From positions 744,001 to 808,000 of the forward strand of contig JACONQ010000003.1 in the NCBI GenBank assembly GCA_014281115.1: a DNA stretch of 64,000 nucleotides, in the 5' to 3' direction. The translations under genes were made by a program, and so were the position numbers. Of the stretch, positions 1 through 11,163 are shown piece by piece; position 1 is the stretch's first letter, and the number at the start of each line of letters is the position of its first letter. Origin of the DNA: Laburnicola sp. R22_1 (lineage: Eukaryota > Ascomycota > Dothideomycetes > Pleosporales > Didymosphaeriaceae). The notes under the pieces are model-generated. The model was given only the letters and a program-made list of their open reading frames with translations, searched no databases and was not told the origin of the DNA.

Positions 1-1276
1 CATGGGTAACGTCGGCCGCGTTCCACCGGAGCAGCTTTTCGGCACGCTTTCAGGACCACGAGCCCCGGCCATATGAGCAGACGCAAAGTTTGATGGAGAT
101 CTCACAGACATTTTGTACAAAACTAACCCACCTAACGTTGCGACGGGCACCAATCATCGCGATAGCCTTCTTGGGGCGATCAGTACCATATACCGCCGCT
201 TTACCTGGTCATCCCTTCGCTTCTTGCCGATCCTTCTTCCGGATTGGTCTATGGCGACCTTATTCTGGAACTTCTTTTAACTTGATTGCACTATGCATGA
301 CTGGCGTTTTTTTGGGGGGCACTACTGCGACTGCCCGTACATACGAGGCTATTCTCTTTGGGCACGGCTTCCAAAAGTATGGCTTGCGATACCCCCTCGT
401 CTTCCATTGCCAATATTACAGGACTTGGCCTGGATAGCAGGGAAGGAGATCTTGGCGGATGGATGCAGCAATGCCTAGGCAGAGGAACGCTGGCCACAAT
501 GCGGTAGTGAAACCTCAAAGTATGTTTTCCTTTTTTTTGTTTTTCCTTTACTTTTTGATACCACTACCGCTCTTGGGCGCGGTCAAGTCTCTTTGTCTTC
601 CCTTGTCTGATATAATGTGTACATTTACTGGTGCGTGGGTGAAGGGCCTAATGCGGGGATTTGCAGGGATGGGTCAGGCACGCTCGTGTATGGGGGAGGA
701 GCGAGCGTGAAGGGGAGGGGCGGTGGGGGTGAATTCGAAACAAGGAGGTGAAGGAGCATCTGCAGTGTGGGAACTTGTACATTTAGATTATATCTAGTGA
801 AGGAGATCGAAGCGAAGTTGAGCACGTGCTACCTTTGCCTAGTGAAGTTGGGTGAATGCGAATACTATAGTGTATAGACTGAACTTTGAGGCTGCGCTTA
901 CGGTTCACTCCACGCCTTACCATTCCTCACCTGTTGCTGTGAGACGCGGTGTGTTTGTTTATCTGTTTATGATTGTTTATGTTGACTTGACACTTACAGA
1001 TTAGAAAAAGTTAACAGCAGAACGACGCTCTGGTATGCTAAAGTAGACAGAAGGGCGTTGCAATATCTGTCCATCACGGCACAGAGCTGAAACATGACCT
1101 GATGATGTATCCAAGTTGATATATTCTTCACCTATGCCAGCGCTCTAACAACGCCTACGCAAAGCACCCAGCCCTGAGCCAACCTCACCTTACCACGCTC
1201 CTCACCCTCAAAGCAGCTTAACGCGTGTTGGGTTCGAGTTTGGTGTCCACCGTTCATTATGTACATCGACGAGGTA
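1..1276. other. Left-edge stretch, no supported gene
   Basis: No reading frame here can be tied to a known family. One plus-strand frame from about 298 to 510 ends in a TAG and has a protein-like composition, so it could be the last exon of a gene that starts outside the window, but nothing identifies it. A T-rich tract lies at about 525-560. No TGTGGGG motif was seen here, unlike the promoters to the right. Confidence 0.4.
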
Positions 1277-2353
1277 CTAGGCCACCTCTTCTTTTGGTAA
1301 CCGTTCTTTGGCTGCACGCTTCATCTGCTCGTCGAGTAAGCTCATCAACACCGGGTCCGATCCTTCCTTTAACCATTCCGCATCGTGTGCCAGGGCGACG
1401 TGGAAGCCGAATTCCCTCTCCAGTACGCGAATCTTCGAGATTGTGTTTTTGGCAGCGTCGAGATCAGAGTGCAAGGACATGGTGCCGCCGCCTGGCACGC
1501 AGAACTGCGCGATTTCCTGACTGCCATCGAGTACCGCCCTGTTATCGTCAGCTATGTATCGCCTCGATGTGGCGTGGGGAAATCGCACCTCGAGTGGCAG
1601 CAGTCGCTTCCTAGAAGAACCCACTCGCCGCCCTCCAACCGCGCCGCGGCACACAAATTCCCTGGCATATGACCAGGCGCGTGTATGGCCCAAAAGCTGC
1701 CATCTCCAAAATAATCCATCGCTTTTTCGAAAGGTCCAAATGGCACCCATGGCCCGGCGAGCTCTTCGCACCGTTCTGTGGCGTGCTCGGCATCAAAGAA
1801 TCGGCCGTCCCACTGAGCATTTGGGTCTACTAAATGTCCAGGCGAGCAGCCCTCTCTTGTTCCAGGTCCAAAGTAAGCTGTTGCGTTAGGGAATTCGTCT
1901 CTGATGGGTCGGCAGTGGTCGAAGTGTGCATGGCTTTCAGTGTCAGCTGGGGAGACGAACAAGGTCCGAGCAAAAAGCATACCTGAACAATACGGTATCA
2001 ATCTGAGCAGCTGCAATTCCTCTTTCGCTCAGCTGTTGCACGATCTTTCTCCTTGGAGCACTGGGGTTGGCATCATCTAGCATGAAGTTGTTCACCCATG
2101 GTGTGTAAAGCGAACGGTCCTACAGTATGTGAGCATACGTGCAGATGTATCTAGGTAAGGTACCAACTTCTTCCAGTCCAAGGTCCCATACAACGTGCTT
2201 GTCACCATGCGAGATGCAGAACGCCCAATTGTACATGCGAAACTTCGCGTAGCTGACACCTGCATGAATTTTATGCACATCTGCAATGAAGCTGCCACCA
2301 TCGAGTAACGAAAGCCTCACAAACGCGTCGGTTTGCGGCAAAGAACCGTCCAT
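1277..2353 (-). CDS. Metallo-beta-lactamase-fold hydrolase (lactonase-like), 4 exons
   Basis: Predicted 309-residue zinc hydrolase of the metallo-beta-lactamase fold, closest in layout to AHL-lactonase-like proteins. Exons (minus strand): 2353-2168, 2119-1983, 1933-1589, 1538-1277. The zinc motif HAHFDH sits at about residues 109-114, directly after the second splice junction. Further ligand regions are HAPGH, GSDCCHSR and the C-terminal AHDAEW. Two introns have standard GT donors and the last two have GCTGAC branch sites. The first intron uses a weak GTTGGT donor, but only that choice keeps the frame. It is divergent from the carboxylesterase at 2980, with a shared 626-bp spacer. In the cluster it could open a lactone intermediate; this is inference, and the substrate is unknown. 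Confidence 0.85.
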
Positions 2354-2979
2354 CTCTGTTGCAGATACAACCGAGAGCTACTGTGCGACTTGCAGGCTTT
2401 TCGTAATGCGACTAGGAAGGTATTTTATAGGAGACACACTAAATAGCAGAGGTCCCTGCTGATTTTTGAAGCACAGACATTGCAGCTGCGTATTACAGAC
2501 GGAATACCTTAGCCAACGGTCTCCACATTCTGATCTTTACCTTAATGGTAGGGCCTGCTTTAGAGCGGTGGATCGTGATTGCAACGCGCGTGCTTCAGTG
2601 CATTTATACATCGGTCGGAAAACGTCGGCCGCACTGCTACCATCGCGCATGAACTTACTTACCTCGACAAGAGTGTTCACCCTTCATGTAGGAACGAGTG
2701 CACACAATGGAAACGGCCGGCTTTTGCAACATCCCCCACATGAATCTCGAGCGGTCCGCGCAAACGTAGCGTGTTGTGCCCCACCATCAATATACACTAT
2801 TAGCGGGGTAACTCGTGCCCAAGTGCCAGCCATGAGCAATCTATCTCAAAGCATTCATTTCCCTCGAAGGAAGATCTTGAAATCATCTGAGCAACGTGTG
2901 GCATAATTTGGAACCCTTCTATTTGAACAAGCTAGCGTGAGTACCGCAAAGAAAACCTTCCGAGTGTTGAATCATCGCT
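2354..2979. promoter_or_regulatory. Divergent promoter region with CCCCACAT site
   Basis: Spacer between the lactonase-like gene (minus) and the carboxylesterase (plus). It holds CCCCACAT at 2734-2741 and a related CCCCACC at 2779-2785, matching the motif found in the other promoters of the cluster. An open frame at 2466-2906 has no recognisable domain and is not called as a gene. Confidence 0.5.
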
Positions 2980-4810
2980 ATGATGACCACCTTCACACAT
3001 AAAGACCTTGGCAGCATCCAAGGAAACATCAAGGAAGGAACTGCTCAGTTCTTGGGTCTCAAATATGCATCTTTGGAAAATCGCTTCGCAGCGCCTTCAC
3101 TAGTGACGGAGTACAGCTCCGGTACTATAGACGCCTCCAGATATGGGTAAGTTGACCGGGAAACTTTCCATATTTTAACTAACGATTGGCAGTCCCCCTC
3201 CAGTGTCACCAGTTGGCGCCGTGAATAGCGAGTTTGGATACATCCAACATACATTGCCACTGCCGCCAGATGTTCCTAATCACTCAGACACCGAGGGCCT
3301 GAACCTCAACATCACTGTCCCCTTAAAAGATGGACAAATTGACACTGGCACCAAACTGCCCTGCTACGTTTTTATTCACGGTGGGGGATTCGCTGTAGGC
3401 TCGAGCTGGTACCCGCATTACGACCCTGCGTCACTCGTCAAGCTTTCTATCGAGAAAGGCAAACCAATGATCGGCATAACGATCAAGTGTGTATCCTGAG
3501 CACGTAAATGGCCAGAGTACTGACTTTTGTAGCTACCGCCTCGGCGTAACGGGCTTTATGACATCTGCAGAGCTTCGCAAGGCAGGCTATAAGGCGAATA
3601 ACGGCTTCCACGACCAGCGTACTGCTCTGCAATGGGTGAAGAAGTTCATCGGCGGATTTGGTGGCGATCCAGATGAGATTACCACTGTGGGTGAAAGCGC
3701 CGGCGGCTGTGTGTATCCCTTGAGAACTTACAGTATTCTTATGGAATGCTAACGGCGATAGTGGCTGTCACCATGTTTCTTCTCTCCAAGGAGCCGCTGA
3801 TGAAGCGATGTCTCAGCACAGGAGGCGCGGTGTTGCTGTTCAAACCAATCCCGGAAGCAGTAGCCGAAGACGCCTATCAAAAAGTCGTTGAAGCCTTTGG
3901 CCTAGCAGAAAAGTCGCCAGAAGAGCGTATACAAGCACTACTCACAATGCCCATCGATGAACTCTGGCAAAAGGTCCCAGTAGGCGCGCCGCTGATTCCC
4001 TCCATAGACTTCGATCTCATACCTGGCGAACCAACCTTCCCTGTAGTTTCGTCCCAGCTGGATGACCCTAGCTTCTTGATGCCCGGCCGAAGGTGGTGTG
4101 CGGCGCTGATTATTGGTGAATCTAAGCTCGACGTAAGTGCTCTACGTACCAAACATACTCCCGTATACTCACTCGTCTAACAGGCAAATATTCTTGTGTA
4201 CATCGGCCTTGAAACAAAACTTCCAGGCATCGCAGCAAAGTTCATAGAATCCGTCAACAAGTCTCTGGCGGCCCATCCAGATGCAGCATCCACCCTACTC
4301 TCGTCCTATAACATCACTTCCTCGAGCAACGATGAAGAAGCGCTCCTCTCCATCCTCCGCTTCGCTACAGAGATCAGCTTCTATGCGCCCGCTCTCGCCT
4401 TTGCAAAAGGCTGGCCGCAAACCAAAGAGAACAAATTCTTCCTGTATCACTTCAACGAGGGTATCCCTTGGGAAGGTAGATTCAAAGGCGAAGCGGGCCA
4501 CATCCTCGACGTGTCCTACCTCTTCCAGAATTACAACGACTTCTTGAGCGAGGAACAGAAAAAAGTTGCGCGCGCGTACGGCGAAGATTTCATCGAATTC
4601 GTCAATGGAAACGATCCGTGGCCGCCTGTTGAAGGAGGCAAGATGGGCGCGCGGGTATATGGGCCTAGTAGTGAGGGCATCACGACAAAGTATGTTGCAT
4701 CGGGGGATCCGGAGGAGGTTGGGAGGCGCGACCATGTGCTCAAGTTGGGGGAGTCGGTCGGCTTCGACACCATCTTGGATGTCTTCCAGAAGTTCATGTT
4801 TGGTCCCTAG
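2980..4810 (+). CDS. Type-B carboxylesterase/lipase family, 5 exons
   Basis: 544-residue alpha/beta hydrolase of the carboxylesterase type-B family, near the usual 500-560 length. Exons: 2980-3146, 3193-3486, 3533-3708, 3762-4132, 4184-4810. The oxyanion-hole motif HGGGF is near residue 117 and the nucleophile elbow GESAGG near 206-211, interrupted after the second Gly by an intron. The YRLGVTGF strand and a C-terminal catalytic His region (GEAGHILDVSYLF) are present. All four introns are 46-53 nt with normal GT/AG ends. There is no obvious signal peptide, so it is probably cytosolic. The start at 2980 is the first of two adjacent Met codons. It probably hydrolyses an ester entering the pathway; the substrate is not visible from sequence. 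Confidence 0.9.
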
Positions 4811-5032
4811 TTGGGTCATTGTATCCGGGGCTGTAGTGCCGATGTCTTTTCGTGTTCCCTAATCTAGGCTTTTGCTAGGATGCGTCAAAGTGGGCATGTT
4901 CCCCGCTTTGTGGTCGCAATGTGGGGTGGGTGTGCGGGGAAGCCGAGTCAACTCTCGGGGATATCCAACGTGCGATAATTTCATTATTGGCCCGTGTAGT
5001 CCCTGAACTGAAGAAGCTTGATTGTGAGAGAC
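4811..5032. promoter_or_regulatory. Short promoter with ATGTGGGG
   Basis: The 222-bp spacer between the carboxylesterase and the SDR in the same direction contains ATGTGGGG at 4919-4926, followed closely by a TGCGGGG variant near 4932. Confidence 0.5.
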
Positions 5033-6090
5033 ATGGTCCATGTACAATTTAACCCAGAGCTGCTGAGCACCCTCAGAGACCGAGTAGTGGTGCTCACAGG
5101 AGGAGCCGAGGGAATTGGAAGAGCTGCAGTGACGCAATTCGCCGGTAAACATGCCCTCACCTCCCAATTCATACTGAACTTCAGGCTGACTTCAATCCAG
5201 AAGCAGGATGTAAAGTCGTCTTCGGCGACATCAATGAAGCGCTAGCTCGCGAACTAGAAACCACCACCGGCCCATCCGTCCGCTTCCAACACTGCGACAC
5301 CTCCTCCTACACCTCCCAGCTATCCCTCTTCGGCATAGCCGAGGAGCTGTTCGGCCATGTCGACATCGTCGTCGCCAACGCTGGCGTAGCTAACCACAAA
5401 GATATCTTCGAAGTAGGCGCTGACATTTCTGTTGAGCCTAGCATGAAAGAAATCGACGTCAATATGAAGGGTTCGATATTCACGGCGAGAATTGGAATGC
5501 ATTATCTGAGGAATAATGGGAGCAGGGGTGGGAAAGGAGGAGGCGATTTGATTCTTGTTAGTTCGATTGCGGGGTTTAAAGAGTGTGGGGGTCTGGCGAC
5601 GTATACGGCGAGTAAGCATGGGGTGTTGGGGTTGATGAGGGGATTGCACATTACCGCTATACCGGAGGGTATTAGGATCAATGTAATCTGTCCGTGGATG
5701 ACGAGTAAGTCTTATATCCTCAGTTCTATCTAGCAGACTGACGAAGTCGCAGAGACGAAACTTGTCAAAGGTATTGAAGACGGCTGGCGGAGACTCGGAC
5801 TTCCGGAGAATCAGCCTGAAGATGTGGCTAGAAGTATCGTTCTCTGTGCATCTGCTAATCGAAGCGAAAGGGGTGAGACCCATGCAGGAGCTAAGATGCC
5901 TTTCGCGGGGAAGATACTTTGGATTGGAGGTGGAGAAGCATATGAGATCGAAGATGCGATACAGGACCTTGAGCCTCAGTGGCTAGGTGAAGAGAATAGT
6001 AGAGTGCTTGCTAAAGGACAAGAGTTCCTTGCCAGTCAAGGTACCAGTTGGGACGCGGAAAAGCTCAAGCAGAACAACAGTAGCGCATAG
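5033..6090 (+). CDS. Short-chain dehydrogenase/reductase, 3 exons
   Basis: 317-residue classical SDR that would oxidise or reduce an alcohol or ketone with NAD(P). Exons: 5033-5144, 5201-5704, 5753-6090. The cofactor motif TGGAEGIG lies at about residue 22, NAG in VVANAGVA, the Ser in LVSSIAG, and the catalytic YTASK at about 171-175. The layout resembles 15-hydroxyprostaglandin-dehydrogenase-like fungal SDRs. The first intron ends after GCTGAC and a CCAG acceptor. ATG 5033 is the first in-frame Met before the Rossmann motif. The gene is convergent with the reductase at 6145, with only 54 bp between stop codons. Substrate unknown. Confidence 0.88.
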
Positions 6091-6144
6091 GTTATTCTGT
6101 CATATTCTTTTCGAAGAATGGTATTACTCATTGTATCTACTTAC

Positions 6145-7158
6145 TTACTTAGTTCCTCCCTCTACAGCATCCAACTTCAAATATGCAGGCGCCGGCTTAT
6201 CCTCACTGATGTCCCCCCAAGCACTCCAATGCTCCCAAACCAACTTCTCGTTCTCAACTTCATCCGCAATCGCAATCGCCATATCCGCCACAGTAATGCC
6301 CGTCAACCTCCCCTCAAAAATATTATCACCCTGCTGCTCGCCAGCCAACACCATATCATCAACACTAACCTCATACTTCCCCGTCCGGACCCCAGGTCTA
6401 TAAAGCGCCGACGGCGACACAAACGACCACTTAAACGACGTATTCCCATCAAAGAACATATACGCCGTGCGACCCGCTTTGATAAAGTCTGTCGCCCGGT
6501 CCTTGGCTCTGATACCGACCTCGTATTCTTCGATAGCCTTCTTTTGCTCCGCGGTCGCGCGACCTTCTCGTTCGGCGATGCGCGCATTCCGGTATACACG
6601 TAACGCGGTGCCCATGATACCGAGACGCTCTTCCATGTACGCGATGTGCGCTTCTGATGTTGCGATAGCGCGTCGGTACGCCATGAAGAAGTCGGGATGG
6701 TCGACGCAGCTTTCTGGCGTGCCCGGGACGTGGAGGGAGCCTGCTCCGCCGACGAATAGGAAGTACTTTACGGGCGATAGCTTGACTGCGAGGATGATCT
6801 TGCGCACGGTTTCGAGGAAGGGCACTATCGTAGTCATAAATATTTTCCCTCTCAAATTACTTTGGCGCTCGGAAACTTGGAACTTACTGTAGAGCAGTGC
6901 ATCTGCACCTGATGTGTGGGGTCCGTATTCTGACACCAGGACATCGATGCCTTCGAAGTGCTTTGCGAGCTCGGAGATAGTCACTTCGTCGATATCGACG
7001 GGACACGGTGTGTAACGCTCGTGCGAGCCGAGTTTCTGCGGGTTGCGGGAGAGGCCGATGACGGTGTGGCCGCGGTTTAGGAGCTCGACGCAAAGGTAGG
7101 ACCCCCCGAAGCCTGCGGGCCCGATGACGCCTACTTGGAGGCCTTTCGTTGGCGCCAT
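6145..7158 (-). CDS. NAD(P)-binding (NmrA/epimerase-like) reductase
   Basis: Rossmann-fold protein of the NAD(P)H-binding atypical SDR type. The N-terminal GVIGPAGFGGSYL gives the glycine-rich cofactor loop, followed by LSRNP at the end of the second strand. I read one intron at 6825-6887 (63 nt, GTAAGT donor, ATGAC branch, TAG end), giving 316 residues; the join LLY-MPFLETVRKI is more regular than the unspliced text. The intron is a multiple of three and has no stop, so a 337-residue retained form is also open. A Met six codons upstream (7176) is an alternative start. It has no catalytic YxxxK, so it is not a classical SDR. Function in the cluster is unknown; reduction of an unsaturated or keto intermediate is plausible. 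Confidence 0.8.
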   Translation of the reverse strand: MAPTKGLQVGVIGPAGFGGSYLCVELLNRGHTVIGLSRNPQKLGSHERYTPCPVDIDEVTISELAKHFEGIDVLVSEYGPHTSGADALLYSKFQVSERQSNLRGKIFMTTIVPFLETVRKIILAVKLSPVKYFLFVGGAGSLHVPGTPESCVDHPDFFMAYRRAIATSEAHIAYMEERLGIMGTALRVYRNARIAEREGRATAEQKKAIEEYEVGIRAKDRATDFIKAGRTAYMFFDGNTSFKWSFVSPSALYRPGVRTGKYEVSVDDMVLAGEQQGDNIFEGRLTGITVADMAIAIADEVENEKLVWEHWSAWGDISEDKPAPAYLKLDAVEGGTK

Positions 7159-7597
7159 GTTGCAGAGATGTTCCACTGATACTGGATTAGCTTATGTGAG
7201 GGCTGTATAATCATAGTAGGCTCTCCAATGTACCTGTCCAGACTAAGACGTTGACAATTTCGCGGTTCAGTGTGGACTCGATATGTACGAACAACAATCC
7301 TTTCTCGTGAAATTTTTTCTTTTCCACCTAATTTGAAGACCGGAGCTTTTTGTACCCAAGACGACTCATGGTCTCGCAGAAAGTTTACGTATGCATTGAT
7401 GTTCTGAGTGTCGTAAATTAGTTGTTTGGGGTAGGGCATGGGGAATGAGGGGAACAATGTGGGGCAAAGGAACCAGTCATCGACCATGCAAGGATCTCTT
7501 CTTACCCTAAAGGGTAGTAACTCTCCAGGAATACATCGTGGATACCTCATTCGAGGCTCATTGTACGAGACTTGGTTGCCAACACTGCGACCTCAGT
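7159..7597. promoter_or_regulatory. Divergent promoter with ATGTGGGG
   Basis: Spacer between the minus-strand reductase and the plus-strand dehydrogenase. ATGTGGGG is at 7457-7464, about 134 bp upstream of the dehydrogenase ATG. Open frames crossing it show no domain. Confidence 0.5.
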
Positions 7598-8711
7598 ATG
7601 GCGGAGAATTATGCTTTCATTGGTAAACTCACTCGAATTATGACCTCTTTGTTGCGAGCTGATCCGTACTAGGACTCGGAGCCATGGGCTACGCAATGGC
7701 CTCTAATATCCGGCGCAAAATGGATCCATCCGCAACCTTCTATGTAAACGACATCAATGCGTCAGCTGCTACACGCTTCGAAGAGACACATAGCACATAC
7801 GGCCCTGTAGAAGTCGTCTCCACCGCACGCGAAGCCACCGAAAACGCAAAAGTAGTGATATCCATTGTGCCTGGAGCAGACGATGTGAAAAAAGTCTATT
7901 TAGACGAGCAGAATGGAGTGATTGCAGCGAAAAAAGACGCAGAGAGGGTGCTGTGCGAATGCAGTACGATTGATGTCAAGAGTACGAGGGAGGTCGGAGA
8001 GAAATTGAAAGAGAAAGGGCTAGGAACCTATGCGGATACGCCTGTCTCTGTGCGTTTGCCATTCCTTATCCTCCATTGGCATGTCACTAACAAACCGCCT
8101 AGGGCGGCGTACCAGCAGCCGAACGAGGCGACCTGAGCATGCTCATCGGCCACCCCACACCCTCCGACTCGGACCCAACATCCAAACGCCTCGAAGCAGC
8201 TCTCTCAATGATGGGCTCACCCCAGAAGTTCTTCTACCTCTCCACCCTAGGGTCAGGCCTCACGGCCAAAATCTCAAACAATTACCTCTCCGGCACTATT
8301 CTCCTTGCAACTGCTGAAGCCCTCGCTATCGGCGTCGCTCAAGGTCTCGATCCCAAGCAGCTTTACTCCGTGATCCGCGCTTCTACCGGCCAGTCTTGGA
8401 TGTGCGACCACGTTATGCCTATTCCGAACGTGACGGATATATGGGTGCCTAGTAACAGCGGGTATAAACCGGGGTTCAAGACACAGATGATGCTCAAGGA
8501 TCTAGGCTTAGGGATTGAGAGTGCGAATCAGGTAGGTATTAGGCCAGTGATGGCGGAGGCGGCGTTGGGAGTTTGGGAGGGAGCGAGCAAGGATGAGCGG
8601 TGTTTGGATAGGGACGGGAGTAGTATTTATCTGCATATTGGTGGAAAGCTGCCTGAAGGGTATGAGGATAAGGGGAAGAAAGACGAGGCCGGCTCGTGGG
8701 AGTTCGCATGA
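7598..8711 (+). CDS. 3-hydroxyisobutyrate dehydrogenase-like (beta-hydroxyacid dehydrogenase), 3 exons
   Basis: 336-residue member of the 6-phosphogluconate/3-hydroxyisobutyrate dehydrogenase family. Exons: 7598-7622 (a 25-nt first exon coding MAENYAFIG), 7673-8049, 8103-8711. The NAD motif GLGAMG is split by the first intron. The substrate loop DTPVSGGVPAAE is joined across the second intron, and the catalytic Lys stands in AKISNNYLSG at about residue 190. These are the family hallmarks. The start at 7598 is required because the Rossmann motif begins only a few residues later. It is convergent with the CoA-transferase gene (111 bp between stops). Likely role: NAD-dependent oxidation of a beta-hydroxyacid or reduction of a semialdehyde. 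Confidence 0.9.
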
Positions 8712-8822
8712 TAGAATCAATGGAAGTGGCAAAAGCGTTTATTTAGACCAACCTGGCGCCAGATGCTACGCTTAAGTTTCGATGTAAAACAAACAAAAGC
8801 ATATGTCAGCAACAACCGGTAC

Positions 8823-10528
8823 CTATATATCCATCTCCTTCAGGTCATCGGCGACCTTGAAGGGTGCCTCCGTCTTCGCCTTTACTTCGTCAACCGTGAC
8901 ACCCTTTGCCATTTCCTTGAGCGTCAAACCCTCTAGCGGGTGGCAATCGAATACAGCGAGATCAGTGATGATGGTAGATACGCACTTTTGGCCAGTGAGC
9001 GGGAATGTGCATTGCTTAAGGATCTTGGGATTTCCCTTCTTGTCGGTGTGCTCCATGGTGATGACGACCTTGGTTTGTGAGGGGTTGGCGACGAGGTCCA
9101 TAGCCCCACCGATTCCCTTGACCTTACCAGGAAGCATGAAGTTGGCGAGATCTATGAGAGATTAGCGAAACCCTTGTGAGATGGTCGTATGAAGATCTAC
9201 TTACCTCCATAAGTGTTGACCTGCATCGCTCCCAGCATGGCGACATCGATCCTGCCTGATCTTATCATGCCGAAAGATTCGTGGCTACCGAAAGTTGCAG
9301 CACCCTTGATCAGCGTCACGGTCTCTTTTCCAGCGTTGATGAGATCCGGATCCTCCTCTCCAGGCCTCGGGTATCCGCCCATTCCCAGAATGCCATTCTC
9401 CGACTCGAGAATGATCTCGACGCCCTTCGGAAGGAACGCCGGTGCAGCAAGCGGCATACCAATACCAAGGTTGACATACATGCCATCTTTGAGCTCCTGT
9501 GCTGCTCGCTTAATGATACGCTCGCGTTTTTGTGATGCTTCCGTAGAACCTGTCTGCACGTTAGCAAGCTCAATGCACGCGCAGAGGAATATGATGCTGA
9601 CCTTCGAGGATAGCCCGTTTTTGCTCCTCAGGATCCTTGTAGTGTACCAGCCGCTCAATCTTCTTCTCCACTGTACTCTTGATGACCCTCTTCACATAGA
9701 TGCCCTGTAAATGTATGTCCTCTGGTGCGATTACCCCGTCCTCAACAATCTCGTCCGCCTCCACAATGGTCAACTTCGCATTCTTGCCCATTGCTTCATT
9801 GAAGTTGTTTTGCGCTTTTCGGAAAGTGCAGTTGCCGAGGCGGTCCGCCTTTGCGACTTTGACAAAAGCGTAGTCGCCGAAGATGGCTTCTTCCATAACG
9901 TACGCTTTGCCGTTGAACTCGCGCGTCTCCTTGGGGGGAGCCATCTTGTCGATGGTACCATCGGGGTTATATTTGACGGGGAGCTCGCCGGTTTGGACTA
10001 CGCGAATGCATTAGCATTTCCACTCTTAAGATACCCCGACCTAGGATTCCACTGCGACATACCTATCGTCCCATAAGCGGCAGGTGTGTAAAAGGCAGGC
10101 ACACCCGACGCGCCCGCCGCACACTTTTCCGCGATCGTTCCCTGAGGAGTCAACTCCAGCGCCAACTCGCCCTTCAAGTACATTCTCTCAAACGTCTTGT
10201 TATCCCCAATATAGCTCGCAATCATTTTGCCAATCTGTTTCGTATCCAGCCATTGGCCCAGCCCCACACCCGGCATGCCCGCATTGTTGCTCACAACTGT
10301 AAAGTTCTTGAGATCTGAGCGGTCGCGTACCGCGTCGATGAGTGTGTTTGGGACGCCGGAAAAGCCGAAACCACCGACTAGGACTGTGGTGTCCGACTTC
10401 ATGTCTTTGATGGCTTCCTGTGCGGACGGATATATTTTGTTGATGGCAGCACGGGTAGCTGTGCTGGAGAAAAAGCGCATCGCAGGCCCGCTGCGGCGAG
10501 CCGCGAAAAGAAATGCTCTCCGTTGCAT
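8823..10528 (-). CDS. SCOT-type 3-oxoacid CoA-transferase, mitochondrial, 4 exons
   Basis: 511-residue fused alpha-beta CoA-transferase of the succinyl-CoA:3-oxoacid type. Exons (minus): 10528-10063, 9997-9602, 9549-9205, 9151-8823. The N-terminus is Arg/Phe/Ser-rich with FFSSTATR, a mitochondrial presequence pattern. [10 protein letters not shown] is the first-domain signature. The second-domain catalytic Glu lies in ESENG (about residue 338), followed by [19 protein letters not shown]. All introns are GT-AG, 52-65 nt. With maleylacetate-reductase-like and thiolase genes next to it, a 3-oxoadipate:succinyl-CoA transferase role is more attractive than ketone-body use; sequence alone does not separate the two. 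Confidence 0.93.
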
Positions 10529-11163
10529 GGTGAAATGCGGTATCTTGCGAAACGTGATCGAACCGCAATACGCTCTAGATATCGCTCACAGCTCCGAAAA
10601 ACGCTGCAAGACCGTGCAACTGCTCTACAGATGGTGCGTGCAAAAAGAAAATGTTATGGCAAGCTACAGCACACCCTATTCCAGCTCCACGCGGCTCCAC
10701 AATGCTCAATGCACAACGAAAATGTGGGAGTGTGAGCTGTAAACGTGCTGGCTGCACACTTATTGCCTTCCCCACACGCGGTTTGAGAGCTCGCATGTCA
10801 CCGCTAAACTCGATTGGGCGTGCCGAATCAGTTGCCGGATCGAAGCCGGTGGAGTTTCGGGATCGCCCCAGGACTCCACAACTCACTGCGGAAAAAGACT
10901 CATCCAAGATTTGAGAAGCGGAAGAGGATTTTTTCGATGTTTTCTTATCCGATCGTCGGAAATATCTGCTACGAAAATGTTTCCTACAATAAATTGACAG
11001 CAGTTGCGAACAGGTACTGTTTGCCTTCATCGAGATCGTAGTGCTCGTAAATCAAACATAAAGTTTAAGTAAAGATAAGAGAGGACTGCTGAGATGATCC
11101 CATCCAGCGCACCGATAATACATGATTTGAATAAATACAAAGGCACTTGGGGTGGCAATGCGC
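10529..11163. promoter_or_regulatory. Promoter of the CoA-transferase with CCCCACAC
   Basis: The 635-bp spacer between the end of the iron-dependent dehydrogenase and the start of the CoA-transferase, both on the minus strand. CCCCACAC is at 10770-10777, about 240 bp upstream of the transferase ATG. Small open frames here overlap one another and have no domain. Confidence 0.45.

Noticed and set aside
298..510. Possible last exon at the left edge
   Set aside because: Only a stop-terminated frame with ordinary composition; no homology, no acceptor clearly tied to it, and the upstream part is outside the window.
2466..2906. 146-codon plus-strand frame between two divergent genes
   Set aside because: No domain, lies in the shared promoter and contains the CCCCACAT site; the downstream gene model does not need it.
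4295..4819. 174-codon minus-strand frame
   Set aside because: Exactly antisense to the last exon of the carboxylesterase, a shadow of its codon use.
6911..6921. TGTGGGG inside the reductase gene (and CCCCACA in the CoA-transferase, P450 and 28952 gene)
   Set aside because: These fall in coding exons and are explained as chance or codon use; not counted as operator sites.
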